Shown piece by piece: positions 24,534 to 33,116 of a stretch of 38,135 bases of DNA. The position numbers were made by a program, and so were the translations under genes. The stretch lies in contig MEOQ01000007.1 in NCBI GenBank assembly GCA_001769275.1, positions 1-38,135 on the forward strand. Direction: 5' to 3'. Position 1 is the stretch's first letter, and every line of letters begins with the position of its first letter. Origin of the DNA: Bacteroidetes bacterium GWF2_43_63 (lineage in GTDB: Bacteria; Bacteroidota; Bacteroidia; Bacteroidales; DTU049). The notes below the pieces were generated by a model, which saw only the letters and a list, made by a program, of their open reading frames with translations, was not told where the DNA came from and did not search any database.

Positions 24534-24538
24534 AGTCA

Positions 24539-24546
24539 ATTACTGG
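24539..24546. repeat. Right copy of the 8-bp target duplication
   Basis: ATTACTGG follows the CA end of the element and matches 21934-21941 exactly. Confidence 0.9.
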
Positions 24547-25638
24547 GATATTGCTTTGGCAGGTGATCAGTCTTTCCCATACGTATTAGCAGCAATTGGT
24601 GGGATAGGACATATTAATGTTTATAACCATAATGCTGAATCAAAAGAAGATTTAATGCTTAGACTTGTGGATGTCGGTATAAGAGAGCATTATGAATATT
24701 TGCCACTGCTGTTTTCATTATTGCATCCAGAAGATGATTACACAAATCCAATATCTCAGGAATATTATGAATGTCTTCTTGATGCAGCGCCCTGTACACC
24801 GTATAACGGAGATGTTCTATCGGTTGAATGGAGTCGTGGTGATCGAATTGGCGGGGACAGAGTCGATGTTCCAAATGGAGATAATGCCGAAAGCAACACC
24901 TCAATTTCTCCCATTTACTATATGTTTTATTTTAACTTATCTAATGAGGTCTTTTATTATTCAGCTTATGATTTTTCGCCAATTGCAATTAATCAAATGG
25001 CTATAGAGAATATACATTTGGAATTTCAAACAGAATATGATAAAAAAAATTACATGGCATCAAATACAATTATTGCAAATGATTACAATGTTGGAAATAC
25101 TTTAGGAAGAAATTCAGAAGACATCCTACCCATACCAGAAATAGGTCGTGTTCAATTTGTTGCTGGAGAAAAAATAACTTTAGGTGAAAATTTCAAGGTG
25201 ATTGAAGGGGCTTCATTTCACGCATCTATTGATCATAGAATTAATGCACGGCAATGTTCGGAAACTTCATTTACAGATTGTCACCATATTCTTGATGATG
25301 CCAGGTATAATGAGAATTTGATATTATTCAGACTTAAAGATTCAGTTTTACAAGCTCAATTATATTCTGTGAAATTTAATGATGAAAATCAATTTGCACT
25401 TTCATCTGAAATTTTGCTTAATGCAATTCCCAATCCAAGCAATGGTAAATTCACCATTGAATCAAATTTGCGTGATGCCGAAATGCTGGTCATGACTATG
25501 ACAGGAGAAGTTATTTATTCGGGTCACTATCAGGATGGGAAAATTGAAATTGATTTGACTGGTCTGAATATGGGCGTTTACATTCTCAACCTTAGAAATG
25601 AGTCGGCAACAAAATCAATTAAATTGGTGATTAATTAG
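24547..25638 (+). pseudogene. 3' part of the IS21-split secreted protein, with T9SS sorting domain
   Basis: This part encodes 363 residues that continue the frame broken at 21941, beginning DIALAGDQSFPYVLAAIGG. It contains a middle region (RVQFVAGEKITLGENFKVIE, then GASFHASID) of a kind often seen before sorting domains in T9SS cargo. The last 75 residues are a type A T9SS sorting domain (NAIPNPSNGKFTIES, then GLNMGVYILNLRN). An open frame extends upstream into the element (from 24295), but it has no signal peptide there, so a secreted product is not expected from this half alone. The stop overlaps the end of the convergent lpxH-like gene by 8 bp. The function of the intact protein is unknown. 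Confidence 0.85.
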
Positions 25639-26410
25639 CAAGTTTCAGCAATTTCATCTCACCATCAAAAACACCGTAGGTTTTGTGGTTGACCCATTCG
25701 CCAAGGTTTATGTAGTGTGCGTTTTCGATTTTCATGTCCAGTGGAAGATGGCGATGCCCAAATACATAAATGTTGGCGCGCTGCTCTGCGGGCGTGTTTT
25801 GAATATACTGCACCAGAAATTCCTTCTCGTCGCCGTTGTATTTTTCATCGGCAGCGCCATTGGCAATGCGGCTTTTGCGCGACAGCCAGCGGGCCAGCCC
25901 GAAGGAGAAATTCGGATGGAGCCGGGCAAACAACCATTGATTGAAGCGGCAAGCAAACATGCGCTTGACAAATTTATATTTTTTGTCACCAGGTCCGAGT
26001 CCATCGCCATGACCCACTTCGATTGTTTTTCCGTTCACCAGAAAACGCTGCGGCTCGCGGAATAATTTCAACCCGATTTCCTGTTCAAGGTAACCAAACA
26101 TCCACATGTCGTGGTTGCCAGTGAATGCAAAAATCTGAATACCGGAATCGGCCATCTGAGCCAGTTTGCCGAGTAAACGTACATGCCCGCGCGGAACAAC
26201 GTGACGATATTCGAACCAGAAATCGAACAAGTCGCCACACAGAAAAAGATGTTGGCAATCGTTTTCAATTTTATTCAACCACTGCACGAAAGCCAGCTCC
26301 ACATCGCGGCTGGCAGGAATGCCGAGATGAAGATCCGAAGCAAAATACATTTTTTTGCCGGGACTTAGATCAAGTGCAGTTGCTTTCTGCGGTGCGGATT
26401 GTCGAGCCAT
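25631..26410 (-). CDS. lpxH: UDP-2,3-diacylglucosamine diphosphatase-like phosphoesterase (LpxH-like)
   Basis: This 259-residue calcineurin-like enzyme would hydrolyse UDP-2,3-diacylglucosamine to lipid X and UMP, the fourth step of lipid A synthesis, at the inner face of the cytoplasmic membrane. Motifs in order are FASDLHLGIP (Asp26, His28), CGDLFDFWFEY, FTGNHDMWMF, VGHGDGLGPGD and VFGHRHLPLD, the pattern of Bacteroidetes LpxH proteins. The ATG at 26408-26410 overlaps the upstream barrel gene by 46 bp. A later in-frame ATG (Met21, 26348-26350) just before YFASDLHLG is a possible alternative start. It is last in the long minus-strand run and converges with the IS-split gene with an 8-bp overlap and no terminator. 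Confidence 0.88.
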   Translation of the reverse strand: MARQSAPQKATALDLSPGKKMYFASDLHLGIPASRDVELAFVQWLNKIENDCQHLFLCGDLFDFWFEYRHVVPRGHVRLLGKLAQMADSGIQIFAFTGNHDMWMFGYLEQEIGLKLFREPQRFLVNGKTIEVGHGDGLGPGDKKYKFVKRMFACRFNQWLFARLHPNFSFGLARWLSRKSRIANGAADEKYNGDEKEFLVQYIQNTPAEQRANIYVFGHRHLPLDMKIENAHYINLGEWVNHKTYGVFDGEMKLLKLAN

Positions 26411-27630
26411 GAATGCGGATTGAGACGGTCAAAGTTAATAATAAAACGGATTCGCTGCCAGTACTTATCGGTGTTGAGCAACAGTGCGTCTTTGCTGCTC
26501 TTGTCGTGTACAAGCGGGAAAGCGATTTCGAAAATTTTCTGTGGCGTGGTAATGAGCAAGCCGCCCTCGAACACTCCAAAAGGCTTATTGGCTTTCAGCG
26601 GATCGGGGGCAATGCCCGCTGCAACATAGATCCGAAGCGGTAAATCGAAAGGCATGGATACACTGCCCGAAACAGAAAGATTCCAGCTCCAGCTTTGTCC
26701 GACAGGAGAAATACTGTACAGACTGCCAGGTCCGGGCATTCCCTGCATTTTGTAAATGGCATCGTTTACATTGCGGCCGAGAAACCAGCCGTCGTAAAAG
26801 ATATCGGTTTTCCAGCCAGGCATATTGGGACTGAAGCGTGCGTCGTAGTTTTGTGAAAACACTGAATCGTAGCAAAGGAATATACCTGCAAATGCACGAA
26901 ATGTGAACCAACGCTTCGGTTCGTAGTTGTAGTCGTATTCATAATTTGCACTCATGCGTGCAAAATTGCTCCAAACATCGGCATTCACCGAAGTGCTGAA
27001 TGGCTGCGTGGAATCGTATTTTTCGTAGGTCCAGCCGGCGCGTATGGCATTCAGTATTTTGTGATGTTGTGTCGGGCTGTAACCCGAGCCGTTGCTGACC
27101 CAGACAATTTCTTCGGCGCCGCTCTGATGATATTTCAATTCAAGCTGATGTTGTGCGGGCACGCTGTCGGAGCCGGTTTCCAGTATTGTGCGAATGCCGG
27201 TTTCGAATTTGTAATAGCTGAGTGGTTCGCCTTCGTAAGACGGAAGGTGAAAACTCTTGCCTTGCAGAAAAATTGAAACTGCGCTCAGCGGCTTGTTTTC
27301 GAAGTATCGGTTGACCGAAATATTTCCGGCGCCTACCAGCGATTTTGTATCAGTACTATACATCGGCACCAACTGATACCTGAATTTCTTTTTGTCATTC
27401 ATTTGGTTTGTAATGTACACACCCGGCATCCAGTGGTCGTTTTCGTTCCATCCAACCAATGGGAAAATAAATGTTTCATGCAGAGTTGAATCGTCTTTCA
27501 GCGTGTATAATCGTGGATGAAAAGACAGGTTTTGTGCTGTCAACTCCTGGACTCCACCTAGAGTGACAGAGATGATCAACAGCAATGTCAGAGCCGTTTT
27601 AAATCGGTCTGAAAAGTTTGTATATATCAT
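26365..27630 (-). CDS. Probable outer-membrane beta-barrel protein
   Basis: This 421-residue protein starts at the ATG at 27628-27630. A signal peptide follows (ALTLLLIISVTLGGVQELTAQ). The body alternates hydrophobic and polar residues in amphipathic strands (HWMPGVYITNQMNDKKKFRY, VSIFLQGKSFHL, WFTFRAFAGIFLCYDSVF, LPLRIYVAAGIAPDP) and suggests a 12-strand or larger barrel. The opening FIFPLVGWNENDHWMPGVYI recalls the C-terminal barrel-like part of Bacteroidetes M1-type peptidases, but no HExxH zinc site is present, so a peptidase is excluded. It overlaps the thioredoxin-like gene by 32 bp and the lpxH-like gene by 46 bp, so it is part of the same run. Function unknown. Confidence 0.7.
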   Translation of the reverse strand: MIYTNFSDRFKTALTLLLIISVTLGGVQELTAQNLSFHPRLYTLKDDSTLHETFIFPLVGWNENDHWMPGVYITNQMNDKKKFRYQLVPMYSTDTKSLVGAGNISVNRYFENKPLSAVSIFLQGKSFHLPSYEGEPLSYYKFETGIRTILETGSDSVPAQHQLELKYHQSGAEEIVWVSNGSGYSPTQHHKILNAIRAGWTYEKYDSTQPFSTSVNADVWSNFARMSANYEYDYNYEPKRWFTFRAFAGIFLCYDSVFSQNYDARFSPNMPGWKTDIFYDGWFLGRNVNDAIYKMQGMPGPGSLYSISPVGQSWSWNLSVSGSVSMPFDLPLRIYVAAGIAPDPLKANKPFGVFEGGLLITTPQKIFEIAFPLVHDKSSKDALLLNTDKYWQRIRFIINFDRLNPHSWLDNPHRRKQLHLI

Positions 27631-28795
27631 TTCCGACAAAGTCGATATTTGAATTTTTACTCACTATTTCACCTTCACGATTCAGCAAAAAGAAATAAGG
27701 TGTTTTTTCGATGTGATAGAGTTTTGCGATAGGGGAGTCGGTATATTTAAGGTCGCAGATATTGGTCCATTTCATTTTTTCTTTTTCGACCGTAGCAGTC
27801 CACATTTCGCGGTCATAGTCGAACGATACAGAAACAATGGCCAGCCCTTTCGGGCCGTAATTCTGCTGATATTGCCGGAGTGCAGGCAACTGTCGCATGC
27901 TTTCGGAAGACCATGAAGCCCAGAAATGAAGCAGAACCACGTGTCCTTTGAGATCGGAAAGTTTGAACTGATTTTCGTTTAAATCGGGCAGCGAAAAATC
28001 GGGAGCAACTTTACCGGAATCAAGTCTGTTTTTAATTTCCGCTTCCTCTTTGATGGCCAGACGGGTTTTATTGACTTTCATATTCAGGTGTCCGACATGC
28101 TCGAAATCAGGATATTTTGCAGCGAGTTTTTTTGCCAGATTTTCATACACTGAAAAATATTCGAACGGATCCAGCACTGGCTGGCGGCCGAAATACTGAT
28201 AAAGAATGAAAAGACTTCCGAGTGATTCGGGGTTTTTTTTCACGAGGTCGAGCGTATAATCGCGTTGATTCTTATAAATGATTTTTGCGGTTGAATCAAG
28301 CGAGTCGCGCACCGCCATTTTGTTCTCAGCATATTTGTTGTTTTCCCAGATCAGCGCTAGTGTGTCTAATTGTTTAAACTGATTGCGTGAAAAATCAAGA
28401 TATTGAGCAAGAAGTTCAGTCGCCGGAGATCCGCTCACAGTATAGGATTCGGCAAGTGCGTTGATGTCGCCGCTGAGTGTGATGGTCTGTCCGGGTTCAG
28501 CAATTACGGTTATGAAATTATCTTCTGCTGTAGAAATTTTAAGGAATAACGGTTTATCAGTCTCGCGTCGGAAGCGGAATGCGCCGTCTTCATCAAGAAT
28601 GAGGGAGTCTGTTTTTTCAATTTCCTCGACATGGATAATGTCAATATAAATTACATTGGCGCGGCTGTGAATGAAGCGGCCATCAATTAGAATTTCTTTT
28701 TCAGAAGCAGTGTCTTTATTGCCACATGAAGAGATAAGAACAACCGAGGCGGCTGATGATGCAAGAATCAGAAAAGCGAAAAATAATTTTCTCAT
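27599..28795 (-). CDS. TlpA-like lipoprotein with DUF4369 and thioredoxin domains lacking the CxxC cysteines
   Basis: This 398-residue lipoprotein (SAASVVLISSC lipobox) would sit in a membrane facing the periplasm. Residues about 30-130 read like DUF4369 (GRFIHSRANVIYIDI, then FRFRRETDKPLFLKI), followed by a helical linker. The C-terminal thioredoxin fold begins about 262 (GKVAPDFSLPDLNENQFKLS) and contains GHVVLLHFWASW. The redox site, normally WCxxC, reads WSSESM, with Ser296 and Ser299 in place of both cysteines. The cis-proline region is kept (IEKTPYFFLL). Such a protein cannot do thiol-disulfide exchange at this site and may instead bind a partner. It is eight bases after the cytidine deaminase gene and overlaps the barrel gene. 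Confidence 0.88.
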   Translation of the reverse strand: MRKLFFAFLILASSAASVVLISSCGNKDTASEKEILIDGRFIHSRANVIYIDIIHVEEIEKTDSLILDEDGAFRFRRETDKPLFLKISTAEDNFITVIAEPGQTITLSGDINALAESYTVSGSPATELLAQYLDFSRNQFKQLDTLALIWENNKYAENKMAVRDSLDSTAKIIYKNQRDYTLDLVKKNPESLGSLFILYQYFGRQPVLDPFEYFSVYENLAKKLAAKYPDFEHVGHLNMKVNKTRLAIKEEAEIKNRLDSGKVAPDFSLPDLNENQFKLSDLKGHVVLLHFWASWSSESMRQLPALRQYQQNYGPKGLAIVSVSFDYDREMWTATVEKEKMKWTNICDLKYTDSPIAKLYHIEKTPYFFLLNREGEIVSKNSNIDFVGNDIYKLFRPI

Positions 28796-28803
28796 TAGCT
28801 GGA

Positions 28804-29280
28804 TTATTCAAATTTGAAACTAAAAGGAAGTAAATCCACAATACTATCGAAAATAAAACCTTTGCCATTTTCGCCAACAAGAATTATTTTGAAAGGCTTG
28901 TTCTGACGCATTGTAGACTCACTCATGACCTGACGACAAGCACCGCATGGATTGGCAACGGTTTTTAGTTTCTTCCCTTTTGTGCGGGCGGTAATCACCA
29001 ATGTTTCGATCTCGATGCCCGGATAGCTTGTTCCGGCCTGAAACAGAGCGACGCGTTCAGCGCAAAGGCCACTTGGATATGCGGAGTTTTCCTGATTGCT
29101 GCCAAGAACAACCTTTCCGCTGGCAAGTTGCAGCGCAGCTCCTACATAAAATTCAGAATAAGGGGCATAAGCTGTTTTGGTGGCTTCAATCGCTTTTTCT
29201 ATGAGTTTCTGATCCTTTTTACTAAGCTCTTCGGGGCTTTCGAAAGAATGATAACAAATTTTAAGCTCTTTCTTTTTCAT
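28804..29280 (-). CDS. cdd: Cytidine deaminase
   Basis: This 158-residue cytoplasmic enzyme deaminates cytidine and deoxycytidine to uridine and deoxyuridine in pyrimidine salvage. The zinc site is complete: Cys73 and catalytic Glu75 in SGLCAERV, and Cys112 and Cys115 in NPCGACRQVM. The substrate-binding region YAPYSEFYVGAAL is typical of homotetrameric Cdd. An N-terminal extension of about 20 residues before the core is seen in Bacteroidetes. The ATG at 29278-29280 overlaps the upstream O-antigen-ligase-like gene by 20 bp, so it is in the same transcript. Confidence 0.95.
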   Translation of the reverse strand: MKKKELKICYHSFESPEELSKKDQKLIEKAIEATKTAYAPYSEFYVGAALQLASGKVVLGSNQENSAYPSGLCAERVALFQAGTSYPGIEIETLVITARTKGKKLKTVANPCGACRQVMSESTMRQNKPFKIILVGENGKGFIFDSIVDLLPFSFKFE

Positions 29281-30841
29281 TTTCAGACGTGTTTTTTTGC
29301 GGTATTATGAAAAGAATAAAACTGTTGAACAATGCATAAAAAGTTACACCTACCTGTGTTTCGAGTGTGTCTTCATTAAGCAGAGACAACAAAAATATGA
29401 AAATAAATCCAAGATATAACTTATAATCAGGTATTTTGTGAAATAGAAACGGAGCTGCCAGAGAAAAAATAAAGACGATTAGTCCTGCAATTCCTAGCGC
29501 CACTGCGATAGAGAGATACTGATTGTGAGATCTGAGCCGGTATTCTTTTTTTATAATGGAATTGCTTCTGACATATTCGTGCTGAAAAGCATTTGTAATG
29601 TCGCCTGTTCCAAAACCAAAAACTGGTTTTTGCGAAATGAGCGACAATGCGGTTTTCCAGTATTCAAAGCGCTGTGTGAGCGAATGTCCGCTGGGGTCAC
29701 CGGTCAGTTTGTAATAATTGAGTTCCCACAAAAAGCGGTACATTCTTTCGCGATAAGGATCGAATTCAGGCAGCAGGCAATTGGAATAGCCGTTTTCAAT
29801 GTTCCGGATATCGGTATCGCTGAGTTGCATGACTCCTGCGCTGTCCTTTGGAAGCCCTTTTGAGGTAAGATATCGGGTCAGAATGTTTATTTTCCCTGCA
29901 GCCATTGAGTCCGACTCAATAATTTTTGACTGACTTCGGTTATTCCAGACTGGAATCATTTCCGGAACATTCAGATTTACATACATGTAATGCCCGTTCT
30001 CTGTCAGAAGATTTACTGTGTCCTGAATGTAATAGTTCCCATTGATTGTTTGCTTTGGGAGCTCGGAAAAATCCTTTATATAAGGCTCAGGAAAACATCT
30101 GTTTTTTACATCTAGGAAGCCGGCAATTCCGAGTATTGTTGTCAGCAATAGAGCAGCAAGCAGCACATACTTTATTCTCCTTTTCCTGAGAAAACTCCAG
30201 TAAAGAAACGGGATGAAAAACAGCAGGGAAATCATTACCACATATCCGGTGAATGATTCAAGAATGAACAGAAAATAGAGAAGAATTATGATTGCAGGCA
30301 CAACGGCAAATTTGTACCACGCTGCCGGCAAATCACTAAAATGAATAAGGATGATTATTGAGAGGCAGATCAGGAGCGAAAAACGGATATGGCTTTGCCC
30401 AATTGCAATGCGCTCCGGAGCTGCCGGTGACACATAATAATTTATCAGACTCAGTATGGAAAGCAACAAAACATTGGCTGCGAAGAATAATAAGAGATTA
30501 ATCGCTCTGTTTTTTTTCATTGGGCCAGCTGCAAAAAACAAAACCGGCAATGCAAGCATGGGGAGTTTGTTCTGAATGTCTTTCATTCCATATTTCATGT
30601 CGCTGGTCCACAGCAAACCAGCAAGATGTAAGAGATAAATTGAAATAATGGCAAGCACAACCGGTGAACGGAAAGCTGCAACCAATCTGCTTCTCGACGC
30701 CTTATCACTTAAGACAGCAAACAGAAGAAAAAACTGTGAGATGGAGAGAATAAATTTCGAAAACACCAGTCCGAACAGCATCAGTCCGATTACTGCCGGA
30801 TATTTCCAATCATGAAATAATTCAGTTGTTTTCGAAGACAT
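29261..30841 (-). CDS. O-antigen ligase/Wzy-like membrane protein
   Basis: This 526-residue membrane protein has about eleven or twelve hydrophobic segments and belongs to the O-antigen ligase family (Wzy_C), which joins polysaccharide chains to lipid A-core or polymerises repeat units at the periplasmic face. The family signature is the C-terminal FGFGTGDITNAF followed by RSHNQYLSIAVALGI (the conserved H-N-x-Y/F). A periplasmic loop of about 150 residues (from about 260) precedes it, as in other members. The ATG at 30839-30841 is three bases after the protease stop. Without a polysaccharide cluster nearby, its acceptor is unknown; an O-antigen or lipoprotein-linked glycan is possible. Confidence 0.85.
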   Translation of the reverse strand: MSSKTTELFHDWKYPAVIGLMLFGLVFSKFILSISQFFLLFAVLSDKASRSRLVAAFRSPVVLAIISIYLLHLAGLLWTSDMKYGMKDIQNKLPMLALPVLFFAAGPMKKNRAINLLLFFAANVLLLSILSLINYYVSPAAPERIAIGQSHIRFSLLICLSIIILIHFSDLPAAWYKFAVVPAIIILLYFLFILESFTGYVVMISLLFFIPFLYWSFLRKRRIKYVLLAALLLTTILGIAGFLDVKNRCFPEPYIKDFSELPKQTINGNYYIQDTVNLLTENGHYMYVNLNVPEMIPVWNNRSQSKIIESDSMAAGKINILTRYLTSKGLPKDSAGVMQLSDTDIRNIENGYSNCLLPEFDPYRERMYRFLWELNYYKLTGDPSGHSLTQRFEYWKTALSLISQKPVFGFGTGDITNAFQHEYVRSNSIIKKEYRLRSHNQYLSIAVALGIAGLIVFIFSLAAPFLFHKIPDYKLYLGFIFIFLLSLLNEDTLETQVGVTFYALFNSFILFIIPQKNTSENEKERA

Positions 30842-30844
30842 GAT

Positions 30845-32494
30845 TTATTTTCCGGATAGAATTCTATTGTATTCAGTTTGGTTATTCAGAACCTCAACAG
30901 CTTTTTTCACTTCTTTATCAGTACGCAAATCATAAATGATTCGTCCTTTCTGATAATAGTAACGCGACACTATTTCATTGGCAACTACATTCATGATTTC
31001 GCTGCTGAACAGTTCCAGATCGCGCTGTTTATTATGTCCGACTTTCGATTTCAGACTGGTAATTTCAGTGCTTGAATTGTCGTAATACTTATCTTCCTTC
31101 ATGGCTTCGATCAGCTCTTCAAGCTTTCGCTCGCTCGTTGTCTTATAATCAAATTCACGACCTTCAATATACGTTAGGAATTGCTGATATTCAGTTTTCG
31201 TGAATTCGAATTTATCCGGCGAAGGAATGGTGGCATGATCGCGAACATACTGGGTCACAAAATTGAAAATATGATTTTTCACCAGAAGACTAATAGTAAT
31301 ATCGCTCAGTGAATCTGGCTTCAGATCAATGTCGGGGAGAATTCCGCCGGCATCATAAACAACGCGTCCATTTTTGGTAGTGAATTTCTGTTTCGTTGAA
31401 TCATTGAAATGAACAGCTCTTCCATTCACTTTTTTTGAGTAGTCGATGGCCTGAATGCAACGGCCGCTTGGAATATAATATTTGGCAGTAGTAACTTTAA
31501 AACTGGTATTGTAGCTGAGCGGAATAACGTTTTGAACCAGCCCTTTGCCATAAGATTTTTGTCCAATGATAACACCTCGGTCAACATCCTGGATGAACCC
31601 GGCAACAATTTCACTGGCCGAAGCGCTGTAACCATCAATCAGAACCGCCAGACGAATGTTTTTATCGGTGGCGCTGTTGAGTGTTTTGTATGATTTGTTG
31701 CTGTCGCTGAGTTTTCCTTTGGTCTGAACAACGAGATTTCCGCGATCAACAAAAATATTGGCAATATTCACGGCTTCGTTCAGCAATCCGCCGCCGTTTC
31801 CGCGCAGGTCAATAATAATTCCTTCCATTCCGGAGTTACCGGCTTTAAGATTTTCGAACGCCTGTTTTACCTGATTGCCCGCGTTCATGGTGAATCCGCT
31901 GAGTTTGATATAACCGACTTTTGGATCAACCATACCTGAATAGGGAATGTCGCTGATGGTAATTTCTTTGCGCTGAATTGAAAGGCTGATCGGTTCCTCT
32001 TCAAAAGGTCTTTTAATAAGAAGTTCTGCATTGCTTCCCGGCTGGCCCTTCAAAAGGTCACTGACTTCGCTCACCGTTTTACCCGAAACCGATTTGCCAT
32101 TGATTTCAAGAATCTGATCTCCGGCTCTGAGTCCGTTCAGCTGGGCCGGAAATCCTTCGTAGGGTTCGGTGATAATAATCCGGTCATCCTGTTGTTGAAT
32201 CAGGGAGCCGATTCCGCCATATTGACCGGTGGTCATGAATCTCACATCTTCAATATCCGATTCCGGAAAGAATACTGTGTACGGATCGAGCGATTTCAGC
32301 ATTTCGTCGATGGCAATTTTCATCAGTTCACCGGGCTGCAGTTCATCGACATAATTTTGATTCAGTTCCCTGTACAGCGTTGTAAAAATGTCCAGATTTT
32401 TAGAAATCTCGAAATCGCTGTTGGTGGAAGATGTTGAAAAAAGGCCAACTGTGATGAGAATTACAATGAGAATCTTATTCAGAGATTTTTTCAT
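30845..32494 (-). CDS. S41 family C-terminal processing protease with PDZ domain
   Basis: This 549-residue periplasmic serine protease cuts substrates near their C-termini. The N-terminal signal or anchor is [18 protein letters not shown] domain follows at about residues 90-170 ([20 protein letters not shown]). The S41 core holds VGYIKLSGF and [20 protein letters not shown], the serine motif [12 protein letters not shown], and the lysine motif [11 protein letters not shown], so the Ser/Lys dyad is complete. A C-terminal extension of about 150 helical residues follows, common in Bacteroidetes CtpA. The ATG at 32492-32494 is chosen because it directly precedes the signal; an ATG 13 codons upstream (32533) is possible. 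It overlaps yidD by 20 bp. Confidence 0.93.
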   Translation of the reverse strand: MKKSLNKILIVILITVGLFSTSSTNSDFEISKNLDIFTTLYRELNQNYVDELQPGELMKIAIDEMLKSLDPYTVFFPESDIEDVRFMTTGQYGGIGSLIQQQDDRIIITEPYEGFPAQLNGLRAGDQILEINGKSVSGKTVSEVSDLLKGQPGSNAELLIKRPFEEEPISLSIQRKEITISDIPYSGMVDPKVGYIKLSGFTMNAGNQVKQAFENLKAGNSGMEGIIIDLRGNGGGLLNEAVNIANIFVDRGNLVVQTKGKLSDSNKSYKTLNSATDKNIRLAVLIDGYSASASEIVAGFIQDVDRGVIIGQKSYGKGLVQNVIPLSYNTSFKVTTAKYYIPSGRCIQAIDYSKKVNGRAVHFNDSTKQKFTTKNGRVVYDAGGILPDIDLKPDSLSDITISLLVKNHIFNFVTQYVRDHATIPSPDKFEFTKTEYQQFLTYIEGREFDYKTTSERKLEELIEAMKEDKYYDNSSTEITSLKSKVGHNKQRDLELFSSEIMNVVANEIVSRYYYQKGRIIYDLRTDKEVKKAVEVLNNQTEYNRILSGK

Positions 32495-32738
32495 GCCTGC
32501 AGGATTTGTGATGTTTTTCAGGAACAGGGTCATATCCGCTGCCGCCCCATGGATTGCAACTGGAAATTCTTTTTATCGTGAGCCAACCGCCGCGGAAAAA
32601 CCCGTGTTTTTTGAGCGCTTCGATTCCATATGCCGAACACGAAGGTGTGTAGCGACACGAGGAAGGAAGCCATGGCGAAATGGCTACCTGGTAGAAGCGA
32701 ATAAACAACACGAAAAAATTAGCGAGCGGTCGTCTCAT
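32475..32738 (-). CDS. yidD: Membrane protein insertion efficiency factor YidD
   Basis: This 87-residue membrane-associated protein helps YidC insert proteins into the inner membrane. The full family pattern is present: [20 protein letters not shown], then [14 protein letters not shown], and [17 protein letters not shown]. The ATG at 32736-32738 overlaps rnpA by 20 bp, and the gene end overlaps the S41 protease gene. The rnpA-yidD order is conserved across bacteria, although yidC itself is absent here. Confidence 0.96.
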   Translation of the reverse strand: MRRPLANFFVLFIRFYQVAISPWLPSSCRYTPSCSAYGIEALKKHGFFRGGWLTIKRISSCNPWGGSGYDPVPEKHHKSCRHEKISE

Positions 32739-33111
32739 GGTGCTTTATTAAACGTTGGATAAGTGATTTTATTTTTGATTCGATAACAGAATACGGCAGA
32801 ATTTCACCGCTTTGATAATAAAGACCAACCTGAAGTAAAACCGACTCGTTCAGACATTTGTCGCGCAATGCCCCGACATTGAGTCTCCAGGCCTCACGCA
32901 TGCGGCGCCGGACGCGGTTTCGATCGACTGCTCTTTTTAACCGTTTTTTGGGAACTGCTAATAAAACCTGAATGCCACCGCAATCAGCTTTTGCAGAAAT
33001 GAAACGACAGAGCAGAGGTGGTTCATTGAAAACAGAACCGTTGTGAAACAGCAGAGAAGGTTGTGTGGTTCCTTTTATCCGTTCTTTTCGCGGTAAGGAA
33101 AATGATTTCAC
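32719..33111 (-). CDS. rnpA: Ribonuclease P protein component
   Basis: This 130-residue basic protein binds the catalytic RNA of RNase P and helps mature tRNA 5' ends. The family signature is the arginine-rich helix [20 protein letters not shown], followed by the hydrophobic [10 protein letters not shown]. The start is a GTG (33109-33111), with [11 protein letters not shown] at the N-terminus as usual. It lies five bases after hemD and overlaps yidD by 20 bp. No rpmH or dnaA neighbour is present, as often in this phylum. Confidence 0.95.
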   Translation of the reverse strand: MKSFSLPRKERIKGTTQPSLLFHNGSVFNEPPLLCRFISAKADCGGIQVLLAVPKKRLKRAVDRNRVRRRMREAWRLNVGALRDKCLNESVLLQVGLYYQSGEILPYSVIESKIKSLIQRLIKHHETTAR

Positions 33112-33116
33112 AATCG

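Larger units (their letters stand above)
21942..24538 (-). mobile_element. Complete IS21-family insertion sequence, 2597 bp
   Basis: The element runs from TGATTATTCCGG (left) to CCGGAATAGTCA (right), giving TG...CA ends with an inverted terminal match (one mismatch in 12). It carries istA then istB on the minus strand, both full length. Multiple 22-23-bp repeats lie inside both ends, as is typical for IS21. The flanks are a perfect 8-bp duplication. All parts intact means the insertion is probably recent and may still be mobile. It interrupts a secreted-protein gene in the middle. Confidence 0.95.

Noticed and set aside
24295-24546. N-terminal extension of the 3' half of the split gene into the IS end
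   Set aside because: This frame is IS terminal sequence that merely stays open; there is no signal peptide and its codons are the binding repeats.
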